Below, in pieces: positions 15,655 to 24,889 of a stretch of 64,000 nucleotides of DNA. Numbering within the stretch: the first letter of the stretch is position 1; each line of letters opens with the position of its first letter. The position numbers were made by a program, and so were the translations under genes. The notes under the pieces were generated by a model. That model was not told the DNA's origin and did no database searches. It saw only the letters and a program-made list of their open reading frames with translations. Source of the DNA: Niallia taxi (GTDB taxonomy: Bacteria; Bacillota; Bacilli; Bacillales; Cytobacillaceae); assembly GCF_004005475.1 (NCBI RefSeq), contig NZ_RZTZ01000004.1, positions 62,001 to 126,000 of the forward strand, in the 5' to 3' direction.

Positions 15655-17382
15655 ATGAAGAAATTGATGGTTTATCTTAAGCCTTATTGGAAAATCACAT
15701 TGCTTGCACCACTGTTTATGGTGCTTGAGGTGTCGATGGATTTACTTCAGCCAATATTAATGGCGAAAATCGTTAATGAAGGAGTTATAGCAGGGGATTT
15801 GGAGACGATTAAGCGAACGGGAGTGCTAATGATACTTGTAGCCTTAATTGGCTTAATTGGCGGTGCTGGCTGTACGGTGTTTTCAAGTACTGCTTCCTTA
15901 AATTTTGCGACTGATTTGCGGCAGAGTGTGTTTGACAAAGTTCAGACCTTCTCTTTTCAAAATTTAGACCAATTTAAGGGTGGAAGTTTAATTACTCGGC
16001 TAACAGCGGATATAGTTCAGCTGCAAATGTTTATCATGACAGTTCTTCGCAGCATTCGTTCGCCACTTTTGACAATTGGAAGTGTCATTATGGCTTTTAC
16101 GATAAGCGTAAAACTGGCAATCATTTTCGCAGTAACGATTCCAATATTGTTTATTGTCCTCTATTTCCTTATTCGTCACGCATTTCCTACATATACAGTT
16201 GTCCAGAAAAAGCTGGATAAGGTGAATACAGTACTGCAAGAAAACTTGATGGGGATACGAGTAGTCAAGGCGTTTGTGCGGACTGATTTTGAAAATGACC
16301 GGTTTGGGAAGGCGAATGGTGATTACACAAATTATGCTATTAAAGCAGCACGAATTGTTTCGTTAAATATGCCTGTTTTAATGCTTATTCTTAACTTCAG
16401 CTTAGTTGTCATTTTGTGGTTTGGAGCAAACGAGACATGGAATGGTGCCTTACCGGTTGGCGATTTGATTGCATTTATCAACTATGTGACACAAGTATTG
16501 TTTGCTGTAATGATGATAGGCATGATGATGATTACTATTTCCCGATCTAAAGTATCCGCAGACCGAATACAGGAAGTACTTACTACAGAATCTACTCTAA
16601 CTGACAGGCTGCAAGCAGACCATCAGGCGGTTACAAGTGGGGAAGTGGTGTTTGATCGTGTCTCTTTCAGCTATGATGGACAATCGAATGTATTAAAGGA
16701 AATCAGTTTTGTAGCTAGTCCAGGGCAAACGGTTGCTATTTTAGGAGCAACGGGCTCTGGAAAATCGTCACTCGTGCAGTTAATTCCGAGACTATATGAT
16801 GTAGCTGCAGGTAGTGTTTCTATTGATGGAGTAGATGTCCGTGACATTTCTTTAGAGCATTTACGCACATCTATTGGTGTGGTTTTACAGCAGTCCATAT
16901 TATTCAGTGGCACCATTCGTGATAATATCACTTATGGAAAACCTGATGCAGCACAGGAAGAGGTGGAATTAGCAGCGAAAGCGGCTTGTGCTCATGAATT
17001 TATAATGAGTATGCCAGATGGGTATGATACGATGCTTGGTCAGCGGGGCATAAATTTGTCCGGTGGTCAAAAACAGCGTATTTCCATTGCAAGAGCTCTA
17101 TTAGTGCGGCCAAGCATCTTAATATTGGATGACAGCACAAGCGCGGTAGACTTGGGAACCGAGTCTCGCATTCAAAAGGCCCTTGGAGAATTGCTAGAAA
17201 AAAGCACTTCATTTATCATCGCTCAGCGTATATCTTCTGTGCTGGAAGCAGATAAAATTATGGTGCTTGAGGATGGCAGGGTTTGTGCTGAAGGCACACA
17301 CGAACAGTTAATGAAGGATAGTGAAGTATATCAGGAAATATACCGCTCCCAGCTTGGAAAGGAGGATGTAGTCTATGAGTGA
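15655..17382 (+). CDS. ABC exporter half, subunit with degenerate ATPase residues
   Basis: 575 residues: six membrane helices (about 15-300), then an ATPase. Walker A GATGSGKS (364-371) and signature LSGGQ (468-472) are intact. The residue after Walker B is Asp493 (ILILDD) instead of Glu, and the H-loop has Gln524 (IIAQRIS) instead of His. These are typical of the non-catalytic site of heterodimeric exporters such as BmrCD or TM287/288. It overlaps the partner gene by 8 bp. Likely a multidrug or peptide exporter; substrate unknown. Confidence 0.88.
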   Translation: MKKLMVYLKPYWKITLLAPLFMVLEVSMDLLQPILMAKIVNEGVIAGDLETIKRTGVLMILVALIGLIGGAGCTVFSSTASLNFATDLRQSVFDKVQTFSFQNLDQFKGGSLITRLTADIVQLQMFIMTVLRSIRSPLLTIGSVIMAFTISVKLAIIFAVTIPILFIVLYFLIRHAFPTYTVVQKKLDKVNTVLQENLMGIRVVKAFVRTDFENDRFGKANGDYTNYAIKAARIVSLNMPVLMLILNFSLVVILWFGANETWNGALPVGDLIAFINYVTQVLFAVMMIGMMMITISRSKVSADRIQEVLTTESTLTDRLQADHQAVTSGEVVFDRVSFSYDGQSNVLKEISFVASPGQTVAILGATGSGKSSLVQLIPRLYDVAAGSVSIDGVDVRDISLEHLRTSIGVVLQQSILFSGTIRDNITYGKPDAAQEEVELAAKAACAHEFIMSMPDGYDTMLGQRGINLSGGQKQRISIARALLVRPSILILDDSTSAVDLGTESRIQKALGELLEKSTSFIIAQRISSVLEADKIMVLEDGRVCAEGTHEQLMKDSEVYQEIYRSQLGKEDVVYE

Positions 17383-19204
17383 AAGAAAAACCAACATTCC
17401 TCCACAACAGATGGGATTAGGAGGAGGACCAAAACATTTCCGCGGCAATATGCCTGTACAACGAGCAAATAACACGAAGGAAACATGCTTGCGGATATGG
17501 CGCTATATTGGCAAGCAGCGTAAAGGATTATTGCTTGTAGTATTCCTGACAATGGCGACAGCTATTTTAAACCTTTTAGGTCCTTATTTAATAGGTGCTT
17601 CGATAGATAAGTATATTATTACTCGTAACGCGCATGGTCTTGTCTGGTTTTGTGCAGGCTTGCTTGGAGTTTATGTATGCAGTTCTGCCACAACATGGCT
17701 TCAATCCTATTTCATGGCAGCAGTTTCTCAGAATACTGTGCAAGGGATGCGCAAGGACTTATTTGCCAGGCTTCAAAAGCTGCCCTTGAGTTTTTTTGAT
17801 AGACAGTCACATGGAGAATTAATGAGCAGGACTACAAATGATATGGAGAGTGTCTCCAACACATTAAACCAGAGCTTTACAACTCTAATTTCAAGCATAG
17901 TTACACTTATCGGAGCATTATGTTTTATGGTAAGTCTGAATATATGGCTAACATTGTTGAGTTTTGTGACAATCCCGTTTGTTATGTTCCTGACTTCGAA
18001 AATTGCAAAGTTTACTAGAAAATACTTCACAAGCCAGCAACAGCACCTTGGCGAACTGAATGGTTATATCGAAGAAACCATTTCTGGACAGAAGGCAGTG
18101 AAGGTTTTTCACCGTGAGGAAAAGGTTAAGGCGGAATTTCAAGATATTAATGTAAAGCTGCGGGAGGCGTCTATCCGGGCTCAAATTTACTCAGGATTTA
18201 TTGGTCCTGTTATGAATGTCATGAAGAATTCAAGCTTTGCAATTATTGCAGCAGCAGGTGGCTGGATGGCCCTTGAAGATATGGTCACAATTGGTGTTGT
18301 CGTTAGTTTCTTATCATACTCTAGACAATTTAATGATCCAATCAATCAAGTTGCCAATCAATTTAATATGCTTCAATCTGCCGTGGCAGGAGCAGAGCGT
18401 GTGTTTGAAATAATGGATATGGAATCAGAGTATGATGAAAAGCAAGCAGTTCATGATGTGCAGGGGATAAAGGGCGAAGTGATTTTTGAGAATGTATCAT
18501 TTGGTTATCAGGAAGGTCATTCTATCTTAAAGGATATCACATTGACTGCCAAACCTGGCGAGACGATTGCTCTTGTGGGGCCAACAGGTGCCGGGAAAAC
18601 AACGATTGTTAATCTGTTAACGAGATTTTACGAGATAAGCAGCGGAAGAATTACAATTGACGGTAAGGAATTACAATCTATCAGTAAGGATAGTCTTCGT
18701 CAACGTCTAGGGATTGTTCTGCAGGACGCTTATGTGTTCTCAGATACTATCAGGGAGAATATCCGTTACGGCCGACTGGATGCGACAGATGAAGAAGTAG
18801 AATACGTAGCACAGCTTGCTAATGCAGACAGCTTCATTCGTAAGCTGCCGAAAGGCTATGATACGGTCTTGACTGCAGAGGGAGGAAACTTAAGTCAAGG
18901 ACAGCGGCAATTGCTGACAATTGCCCGAGCAATACTTGCTGATCCTTCTGTGTTAATATTGGATGAAGCAACAAGCAGTATTGATACAAGGACGGAAATG
19001 CAAATACAAGCAGCAATGGGACAGCTCATGAAAGGAAGAACAAGCTTTGTTATTGCCCACAGACTAAGCACAATCAGGGAGGCAGACACGATACTTGTAC
19101 TGAATGACGGGGAAATTATCGAGCGTGGCAGCCATGATGAATTGGTTGAACAAAAAGGCTTCTATTATGGTTTGTATACTAGTCAATTTAAAAGGGTGAT
19201 TTAA
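17375..19204 (+). CDS. ABC exporter half, catalytic partner subunit
   Basis: 609 residues with an N-terminal Gly/Pro/Arg-rich extension (1-35), six membrane helices (about 50-310) and an ATPase. Walker A is GPTGAGKT (402-409), the catalytic Glu531 follows Walker B (VLILDE), and the H-loop is VIAHRLST. The signature is LSQGQ (506-510), not LSGGQ. The altered signature pairs with the degenerate Asp/Gln site of the partner, giving one active and one inactive site in the heterodimer. Confidence 0.88.
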   Translation: MSERKTNIPPQQMGLGGGPKHFRGNMPVQRANNTKETCLRIWRYIGKQRKGLLLVVFLTMATAILNLLGPYLIGASIDKYIITRNAHGLVWFCAGLLGVYVCSSATTWLQSYFMAAVSQNTVQGMRKDLFARLQKLPLSFFDRQSHGELMSRTTNDMESVSNTLNQSFTTLISSIVTLIGALCFMVSLNIWLTLLSFVTIPFVMFLTSKIAKFTRKYFTSQQQHLGELNGYIEETISGQKAVKVFHREEKVKAEFQDINVKLREASIRAQIYSGFIGPVMNVMKNSSFAIIAAAGGWMALEDMVTIGVVVSFLSYSRQFNDPINQVANQFNMLQSAVAGAERVFEIMDMESEYDEKQAVHDVQGIKGEVIFENVSFGYQEGHSILKDITLTAKPGETIALVGPTGAGKTTIVNLLTRFYEISSGRITIDGKELQSISKDSLRQRLGIVLQDAYVFSDTIRENIRYGRLDATDEEVEYVAQLANADSFIRKLPKGYDTVLTAEGGNLSQGQRQLLTIARAILADPSVLILDEATSSIDTRTEMQIQAAMGQLMKGRTSFVIAHRLSTIREADTILVLNDGEIIERGSHDELVEQKGFYYGLYTSQFKRVI

Positions 19205-19212
19205 TCGTTTGG

Positions 19213-19240
19213 GACAGCACAAAAATGGTGCTGTCTTTTT
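19213..19240 (+). terminator. Rho-independent terminator
   Basis: GACAGCAC (19213-19220) pairs with GTGCTGTC (19228-19235), then a T run. Confidence 0.9.
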
Positions 19241-19263
19241 TATTTTATTAATAGAGATAAAAG

Positions 19264-19307
19264 GTAGTTTACTTTCACCGTCTTTTCACCAAAGACTACT
19301 AAACTAC
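19264..19307 (+). promoter_or_regulatory. Direct and inverted repeats upstream of PspA operon
   Basis: TTTCACC occurs at 19273-19279 and 19284-19290, an 11-bp period typical of OmpR-family response-regulator sites. GTAGTTTA (19264-19271) and TAAACTAC (19300-19307) flank them as an inverted repeat. The regulator encoded at 21317 is the natural candidate to bind. Confidence 0.6.
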
Positions 19308-19338
19308 GAATATGAAAAGGAAAGGAGGAATAAGAACA

Positions 19339-19767
19339 GTGAATGCTAGCTTAAAAAAAGGTATTTTCTGGGGAGTAATGGTTGCTTCTATGACGCTTGT
19401 GATTAGCTTTATCTTTAATCAGATTGGAGGTGCTTCAACTGCAATGGCTGCAGGCTTTCACGACAGAGGAGGTCCAGGAGAAGCCGTGATGCATCACCAG
19501 GATATGGTGGTCCATGAGAGAGTAATGGTCAGCTATCATCATGAACCATCATTTTCATGGGTTTGGACACTATTCTTTATTCTCTTCCTGGTTACTGTGA
19601 TTGTTTTAGCAGTTAAATTCTTCAGGAAGAAATCTCATGCTTCATCAATGCAGCAGTTTATCGACACTTCGATTATGAATACGCCAAAGCCATCTGTTAA
19701 CTATAGCAATGCAACGATTTTAGACGAATGGGAAAAGAATACAGCAGAGCAAAAGGAGAGAATTTAA
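19339..19767 (+). CDS. Small membrane protein of PspA operon, His-rich ectodomain
   Basis: 142 residues from GTG 19339 (GGAGG at 19324-19328); a longer ATG frame from 19312 contains the ribosome site itself. One hydrophobic segment is at about 8-30, ending STAMAA, a plausible signal-peptide end or anchor. A loop rich in His and Met follows (HDRGG, VMHHQDMVVHERVMV), then a second membrane helix (about 78-98) and a basic cytoplasmic tail. Stop and the PspA start are adjacent. It probably anchors or signals to PspA at the membrane, like LiaI for LiaH; this is inference from position. Confidence 0.7.
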   Translation: MNASLKKGIFWGVMVASMTLVISFIFNQIGGASTAMAAGFHDRGGPGEAVMHHQDMVVHERVMVSYHHEPSFSWVWTLFFILFLVTVIVLAVKFFRKKSHASSMQQFIDTSIMNTPKPSVNYSNATILDEWEKNTAEQKERI

Positions 19768-20436
19768 ATGGGCATCTTTAAAAGGATAAAAACAATCGCA
19801 ACAGCAGATATCAACAGTTTATTGGACAGTATGGAAGATCCAATTGCCATGCTGAATGAGTATACCAGGGAAATGGAGCAGGGCCTCACACATGCACAGG
19901 CAGCGTTATCGAGACAGATATTTGTGGAAAACAAACAAGCAGCACTTATAAAGCAAACAAAGGAGCTTATCGGAATAAGAGCGCGCCAAGCAAAGCTGGC
20001 CCTTGAAAAAGGGGACGAAGGCATCGCAAAATTAGCAGTTCAGGAAAAAATCACTCTTGAGCAGCAGTTGCATTTGTATGAACAGCAGCAGCTTGACCTT
20101 AAAGATCAAACAAATGTCCTGAAGGAAAGGTTCAATGAGCTTCAAGTGACATATAATGAGCTTCAGCATAAGAAGATTTTGCTTGCTTCCCGTGTAAATA
20201 CAGCAAAATCAATTAAACAAATCCAAAAGGTTTCCGTAAATTTCAATGCTGATAATATCGTTAGAGGTATTGCGAAGCAAGAGGAGAAAATCCTCTATAT
20301 GGAAGCAGAAGTTCAGGCTGGCAGCTATACATCCAACCATTATAGCGGCTATAACAAGACAAGCTTTTCCAATGTGAGTGAAGATGAAATCACAAAAGAA
20401 TTAGAAAAGCTAAAGGTTGAAAAAGAAACCCTTTAA
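19768..20436 (+). CDS. PspA/IM30 family envelope-stress protein (LiaH-like)
   Basis: 222 residues, usual PspA length. It starts MGIFKRIKTIATADINSLLD and continues MEDPIAMLNEYTREMEQGL, the amphipathic N-terminal helix and first coiled-coil helix of PspA/Vipp1/LiaH. Long coiled-coil segments run to about 150, followed by a Ser/Tyr-rich linker and a final helix. These proteins form rings on damaged membranes. It sits in an operon between two membrane proteins and ahead of a two-component system, so induction by cell-envelope stress is likely. Confidence 0.88.
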   Translation: MGIFKRIKTIATADINSLLDSMEDPIAMLNEYTREMEQGLTHAQAALSRQIFVENKQAALIKQTKELIGIRARQAKLALEKGDEGIAKLAVQEKITLEQQLHLYEQQQLDLKDQTNVLKERFNELQVTYNELQHKKILLASRVNTAKSIKQIQKVSVNFNADNIVRGIAKQEEKILYMEAEVQAGSYTSNHYSGYNKTSFSNVSEDEITKELEKLKVEKETL

Positions 20437-20517
20437 TGAGTGGTTGATAAGAGTGGGAAGCACCAGGATATAAGAAGAGGTGCTTCCTTTTTAATATAAA
20501 GAGAGAGGAGTATAAAA

Positions 20518-21210
20518 ATGACAGAGACAATCCAAAATCTACTTCACACAGATCCTAGTGTATTTCTAGATTATGATAGAGCACTGCCGATTTTTGTCTA
20601 TCTAGCATTAGCACTAGCTGTTTCTATCTTTCCATTAGTGAAGGCTTGTTTATCCATATGGAATACATTGCTGTTAAACATTTTTAGTGATTTAGCGGCA
20701 GGCAGGAAAATACGTGGGCTACGGAATAAGAAAATGCTCGAGGCTAGGGCAGAAGGGAGTGCTTTTAAAGATGCTTTCTCTAGATATGTTGGGCATACAG
20801 GAGCTTTATTGGCAGCAATCGGGTTATTCTACTTAGTTTCGAAACAGCAGTATGAACTAATTCTATTGGTGTTAATTGCTCTGCTGGCGTTATCTATGCT
20901 GTTCTGGATTCGAACGTTTATAGGTTTTTTCTGGGCAATAGCTTCCATCATGCTTCTTGCCGCACCGCTTTATTATGGTCATGGCATTATCATTATGCAT
21001 GTTGCGATTTTCCTCAGCTCTGTCATTCTCGTTCAGTCTGTTCTTCGGGCATTTGGTGAACTGAAGAGTAGTGTTTCAGAAAGAAAGATGAACAGAGGTA
21101 AAGGGTTTTTCGGTAGATTCAAATGGATTCCAGCAATGATTTTTAGCTTAGTACTGCTTAGTCAATCCCTGTATGCAGGCTTTTATATCGTAACAGCATT
21201 CTTAAGCTAA
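20518..21210 (+). CDS. Polytopic membrane protein of PspA operon
   Basis: 230 residues, ATG with GAGAGGAG. Predicted membrane helices at about 22-45, 90-108, 112-128, 135-175 and 203-225, with a basic cytoplasmic loop (AAGRKIRGLRNKKML). No family recognised. It lies 81 bp after the PspA gene and about 100 bp before the response regulator. It could be a sensor or an accessory to PspA recruitment. Confidence 0.7.
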   Translation: MTETIQNLLHTDPSVFLDYDRALPIFVYLALALAVSIFPLVKACLSIWNTLLLNIFSDLAAGRKIRGLRNKKMLEARAEGSAFKDAFSRYVGHTGALLAAIGLFYLVSKQQYELILLVLIALLALSMLFWIRTFIGFFWAIASIMLLAAPLYYGHGIIIMHVAIFLSSVILVQSVLRAFGELKSSVSERKMNRGKGFFGRFKWIPAMIFSLVLLSQSLYAGFYIVTAFLS

Positions 21211-21316
21211 TGTTAAGAAAGAACAGGTAGTATGCACACAGTAGTTAAGTAGTTGGAGATACAAGGACGAAATAAATAGAAATGAAGCCGAAGGAAAAGA
21301 AAAGGAGGAGCTTTAC

Positions 21317-21991
21317 ATGAACATACTCTTAGCAGAAGATGATTTGCAGCTTGGTGAGCTAGTGGAATTTATGCTGAAAAAGAAGGGCAGCTATAATATT
21401 GATTGGGTCATGGATGGAGAGGACGCATACGATTACGCGAAAGCCTCCCATTATGATATATTGATATTGGATTGGATGATGCCTAATGAGGATGGCGTGT
21501 CCGTTTGCAGACGACTGAGAAGCAGTGGTTACTCAGGAGCAATTCTTATGCTTACAGCAAAGGATGCGGTGGGTGACCGGATCATCGGATTAGATGCGGG
21601 AGCAGATGATTATCTTGTAAAGCCCTTTGAAATTGACGAGCTGCTTGCCCGTTTGCGAGCTCTTTCCCGCCGCAATTATGCACCTATCCTCGAAGAAAAG
21701 CTGTCCATTCATGAAATGCACTTGAATAGACTCAGCCAGACAATCAGTAATGGAGCGGAAGAAATCCAGCTAAGTCCGCGCGAGTTTCAGATGCTGGACT
21801 TGCTTGTTCAAAACCGCGGACAAGTTTTGCCAAGGGAAGTAATCCTAGATCGCATTTGGGGTCTTGACGCTGATGTATCGATGAAAATAATCGATGCAAC
21901 AATTAAGCTTCTCCGTAAAAAACTAGATTTGATCGGTCAGCAGGGGTTTCTTCAGAGCATTAGAGGGGTTGGTTACAAATTTGAAAGCTAA
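21317..21991 (+). CDS. OmpR-family response regulator
   Basis: 224 residues. The receiver domain (1-115) has the acidic pair in LLAEDD, phospho-acceptor Asp in DILILDWMMPNEDG (about residue 53), a Thr in LMLTAKD and Lys in YLVKPFEIDEL. The winged-helix DNA-binding domain occupies about 130-223 and ends RGVGYKFES. It overlaps the kinase gene. It likely binds the 11-bp TTTCACC repeats at 19273 and controls the PspA operon and itself (inference). Confidence 0.9.
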   Translation: MNILLAEDDLQLGELVEFMLKKKGSYNIDWVMDGEDAYDYAKASHYDILILDWMMPNEDGVSVCRRLRSSGYSGAILMLTAKDAVGDRIIGLDAGADDYLVKPFEIDELLARLRALSRRNYAPILEEKLSIHEMHLNRLSQTISNGAEEIQLSPREFQMLDLLVQNRGQVLPREVILDRIWGLDADVSMKIIDATIKLLRKKLDLIGQQGFLQSIRGVGYKFES

Positions 21992-23405
21992 AGTGCTGTC
22001 ACTTTTCTCTATATGGAAAGACAGGAAAAATCAGGACGTCTTCAAAAGCACTCAATATCGGTTGACGGTGCTTTACAGCGGCTTGCTTATGCTGTTTTTG
22101 CTCCTTTTTATTGTTGTTGTTTATTTGTTATTATATTTTACTATCTTCAAGGAGCAAGAGCGTGAGCTGAAAGCAAGTGCAGTGCAGGAAGCAGCAAACA
22201 TTGAGACATATTTAACCAAGACAAACCAAACAAGCCTTGTTGAATTTCAGTACCAGAAATCCCTTGAAAAGGATGTAGACCAATTTTTCTTTTATGTTGT
22301 TAATACATCTGGTTCTCTTGTTTTAGGGGATGAAACGATTTCTGACTCTCGTTCTGCCATACTAAGCAAGCTTGCCGGCTGGGACCCGGCTGAAAATGAA
22401 ATTCGCACTGAATCAATAAAGGTAGCTAATATATCAACAGAAAGACGGTTTAAAAGCAGAGACAGAGGAGAGGAATTTCATTCTTCGCAAACAAAGGAGA
22501 CTGTCAGATTACTTGTTGTCGCGCAGCCTATCTATCAACATGGTGAAGAAATTGGCATACTTTATATCGGAAAGGAAATCTCCTTTGCATACCAGCTCTT
22601 TAAGATGCTGCCATTTATTTTGCTTGGGATAGCTATATTGTTTATGGGAGTGGCTATTTATATTAGCTACTATATGTCCAAAAAAGCAATGATCCCTATT
22701 TCAAAGACTTTTGCAAGACAAAAGGAATTCGTCGCAGATGCATCCCATGAATTGCGAACACCTTTAAGTGTTATGCTGTCCTCCATTAATGCGATGGAAA
22801 TGACCGCGGAATTTAAGGAAGAAGACTATTCCCATAAGCTTCTTGTTAATATGAAAAATGAAGTGAAAAGAATGGCAGGCCTAGTTGGTGATTTATTGAC
22901 AATAGCACGCTCTGACTTGGAAAACTTGGAACTAGTAAATGAAACCTTTGATTTTTGTCCGTTAGCAAGTAAAACAATTGATTCATTAAAGACACTAGCC
23001 GGTTCAAAACAAATCAACCTGAATTTCCATGCACCAGAAGCATTGATTGTTCGTGGTGATTCTCAAAGATTTACACAGCTTTTGTACATTTTGGTTGAAA
23101 ATGCTATTAAGTACACTCCAAACGGCGGAGAGGTGCTGCTTGCACTAATAACAGGTGATAAGGAGTTAATAGTGGAAGTTAGAGATACAGGCATCGGCAT
23201 CGAACCGAAAGACCAGCAACGTATTTTTGACCGTTTTTATCGGACAGATAAATCGCGAACAAGACAAATCGGCGGTCACGGTCTTGGCTTATCTATTGCC
23301 AAATGGATTGTCGACAGCTATAAGGGAACAATTCGTGTATCAAGTGAAGTAGGAAAAGGCAGCATATTTACAATCAGATTCCCCATGCAAAAAGGGTATG
23401 AATAG
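21981..23405 (+). CDS. Sensor histidine kinase
   Basis: About 474 residues if TTG 21981 is used; a TTG at 21969 touches the GAGGGG ribosome site and is unlikely. A membrane helix at about 28-55, an extracytoplasmic domain of ~130 residues and a second helix (about 215-235) are followed by the kinase core. H-box FVADASHELRTPLSVM, N-box LYILVENAIKYTPNGG, G1 VRDTGIGI, F-box FDRFYRTDKS and G2 GGHGLGLSIAKWIV are complete. It pairs with the overlapping response regulator. The sizeable external domain suggests direct sensing rather than the short-loop BceS type. Confidence 0.9.
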   Translation: MKAKVLSLFSIWKDRKNQDVFKSTQYRLTVLYSGLLMLFLLLFIVVVYLLLYFTIFKEQERELKASAVQEAANIETYLTKTNQTSLVEFQYQKSLEKDVDQFFFYVVNTSGSLVLGDETISDSRSAILSKLAGWDPAENEIRTESIKVANISTERRFKSRDRGEEFHSSQTKETVRLLVVAQPIYQHGEEIGILYIGKEISFAYQLFKMLPFILLGIAILFMGVAIYISYYMSKKAMIPISKTFARQKEFVADASHELRTPLSVMLSSINAMEMTAEFKEEDYSHKLLVNMKNEVKRMAGLVGDLLTIARSDLENLELVNETFDFCPLASKTIDSLKTLAGSKQINLNFHAPEALIVRGDSQRFTQLLYILVENAIKYTPNGGEVLLALITGDKELIVEVRDTGIGIEPKDQQRIFDRFYRTDKSRTRQIGGHGLGLSIAKWIVDSYKGTIRVSSEVGKGSIFTIRFPMQKGYE

Positions 23406-23417
23406 AGCCTAAGAATC

Positions 23418-23445
23418 GGACTTTCTTTTAAGGAGTCCTTTTTTT
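23418..23445 (+). terminator. Terminator after two-component operon
   Basis: GGACT (23418-23422) with AGTCC (23434-23438) plus inner pairing, followed by T8. Confidence 0.65.
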
Positions 23446-23487
23446 ATTTGCCAAAAAAGAAATGCTAGCGGAAAAGGAAATTGACTG

Positions 23488-23516
23488 TTGAATTAACTTG
23501 TATATACAAGTATACT
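23488..23516 (+). promoter_or_regulatory. Promoter with CTTGTATATACAAG operator
   Basis: TTGAAT (23488-23493), 17 nt, TATACT (23511-23516). The perfect palindrome CTTGTATATACAAG (23498-23511) fills the spacer. It resembles TTGTATATACAA sites of GntR-type sugar regulators such as TreR (from memory), so sugar control of the acetyltransferase is plausible. Confidence 0.6.
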
Positions 23517-23560
23517 AAATGTATGCGTTGTCATATTCGAAGGTGAAAGGGAGATCCAAT

Positions 23561-24121
23561 ATGAAAACAGAGAAAGAAAAAATGTTGGCTGGGGAAATGT
23601 TCAATCCTGCTGACCCAGATTTATCTAAGGAACGAAGGAACGCAAGAACGAAGGTTAGTCTATTTAATAACACATTGGAAACAGAAGGAGAAAAGCGGAC
23701 TGCATTATTAAAAGAATTACTCGGTTCTACTGGAGAAAATGTACATATGCGTCCTAATATACGATTTGATTATGGTTATAACACATACGTAGGAGAAAAC
23801 TTCTTTGCCAACTATGACTGTACCATTTTAGATGTTGCTGAAGTGAGATTTGGGGACAATTGTATGCTTGGACCTGGGGTGCAAATCTATACAGTTACAC
23901 ATCCACTTCATCCAGCTGAACGTAATTCAGGAAAAGAATATGCAAAATCGATTACGTTTGGAAACAATGTATGGATTGGGGGCAGTGCCATAATAAATCC
24001 AGGAGTAACAGTTGGAGATAATGTTGTAATCGCAGCAGGTGCAGTAGTTACTAAGGATGTACCAGAAAATGTATTGGTAGGCGGGAATCCAGCAAGAATC
24101 ATTAAACATATTGAAATATAG
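23561..24121 (+). CDS. maa: Maltose/galactoside O-acetyltransferase, copy 1
   Basis: 186 residues from ATG 23561 with AAAGGGAG; an in-frame ATG at 23519 lies only three bases after the predicted -10 box and cannot be used. N-terminal Mac domain (MKTEKEKMLAGEMFNPADPDL), then left-handed beta-helix hexapeptide repeats with the catalytic His in YTVTHPLHPAERN and the usual end GNPARIIKHI. The family transfers acetyl from acetyl-CoA to sugars. A paralogue follows. Confidence 0.87.
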   Translation: MKTEKEKMLAGEMFNPADPDLSKERRNARTKVSLFNNTLETEGEKRTALLKELLGSTGENVHMRPNIRFDYGYNTYVGENFFANYDCTILDVAEVRFGDNCMLGPGVQIYTVTHPLHPAERNSGKEYAKSITFGNNVWIGGSAIINPGVTVGDNVVIAAGAVVTKDVPENVLVGGNPARIIKHIEI

Positions 24122-24225
24122 AAAATCCAAACCATTCGTATTTATTATGGGGCTACCATTTTGCTTGGAAGAACTTGCAGATGCGTGTAATTTTTGATCA
24201 AAGAACTAACAAGGGGATGAAAAGA

Positions 24226-24846
24226 GTGAAAACGGAAAAACACAAAATGTTAAATCAAGAATATTACATTTGCTGGGACGAAGAGTTAACAGCAGAAAGA
24301 GAAAAAGCAAAAGATTTAGTCTATGATTTTAATAGTAGAAAACCATCGGAACGCATGGAAAGAAACCAAATCATTCAAAAACTGTTTCATTCAGTAGGAG
24401 AGAACGCATGGGTTGAGTCACCTTTTAATTGTGATTATGGATATAACATTACAGTTGGTGATAATTTCTATGCAAACACAAACTGTACAATTTTGGACTG
24501 CGCCAAAGTTACGATTGGAGATAATGTCTTAATTGGTCCAAATGTTAGTTTGTATACGCCGAACCATGCAATGGATGCAGCAGAGCGCAAGGCAGGTTAT
24601 GAGAGGTCATTGCCTATTACCATAGGAGATAATGTATGGCTTGGTGGTTCAGTAACGATTGTTCCAGGAGTGACTATTGGTGATAATACTATAATTGGTG
24701 CAGGAAGTGTTGTCACAAAGGATATTCCTGCAGATGTTATTGCAGCAGGTGTTCCCTGTAAAGTCATCAGACCAATAACAGAAAAAGATACAGTTGGATT
24801 AGAAATTCATGCAGTAGATAATGATAAAAATCTCACAGCTAAATGA
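24226..24846 (+). CDS. maa: Maltose/galactoside O-acetyltransferase, copy 2
   Basis: 206 residues from GTG 24226 (AAGGGG 10 nt upstream); this start gives MKTEKHKMLNQEYY, parallel to copy 1. Mac domain, hexapeptide beta-helix, catalytic His in YTPNHAMDAAERK and end AGVPCKVIRPIT are present. A 20-residue C-terminal extension not seen in copy 1 follows. The tandem arrangement with divergent sequence suggests old duplication or separate acquisition. Confidence 0.87.
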   Translation: MKTEKHKMLNQEYYICWDEELTAEREKAKDLVYDFNSRKPSERMERNQIIQKLFHSVGENAWVESPFNCDYGYNITVGDNFYANTNCTILDCAKVTIGDNVLIGPNVSLYTPNHAMDAAERKAGYERSLPITIGDNVWLGGSVTIVPGVTIGDNTIIGAGSVVTKDIPADVIAAGVPCKVIRPITEKDTVGLEIHAVDNDKNLTAK

Positions 24847-24855
24847 ATTTACAGG

Positions 24856-24889
24856 GACAATGCAAAAGCAGGCATTGTCTTTTTTTTTA
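24856..24889 (+). terminator. Rho-independent terminator
   Basis: GACAATGC (24856-24863) pairs with GCATTGTC (24872-24879), then T9. Confidence 0.92.
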
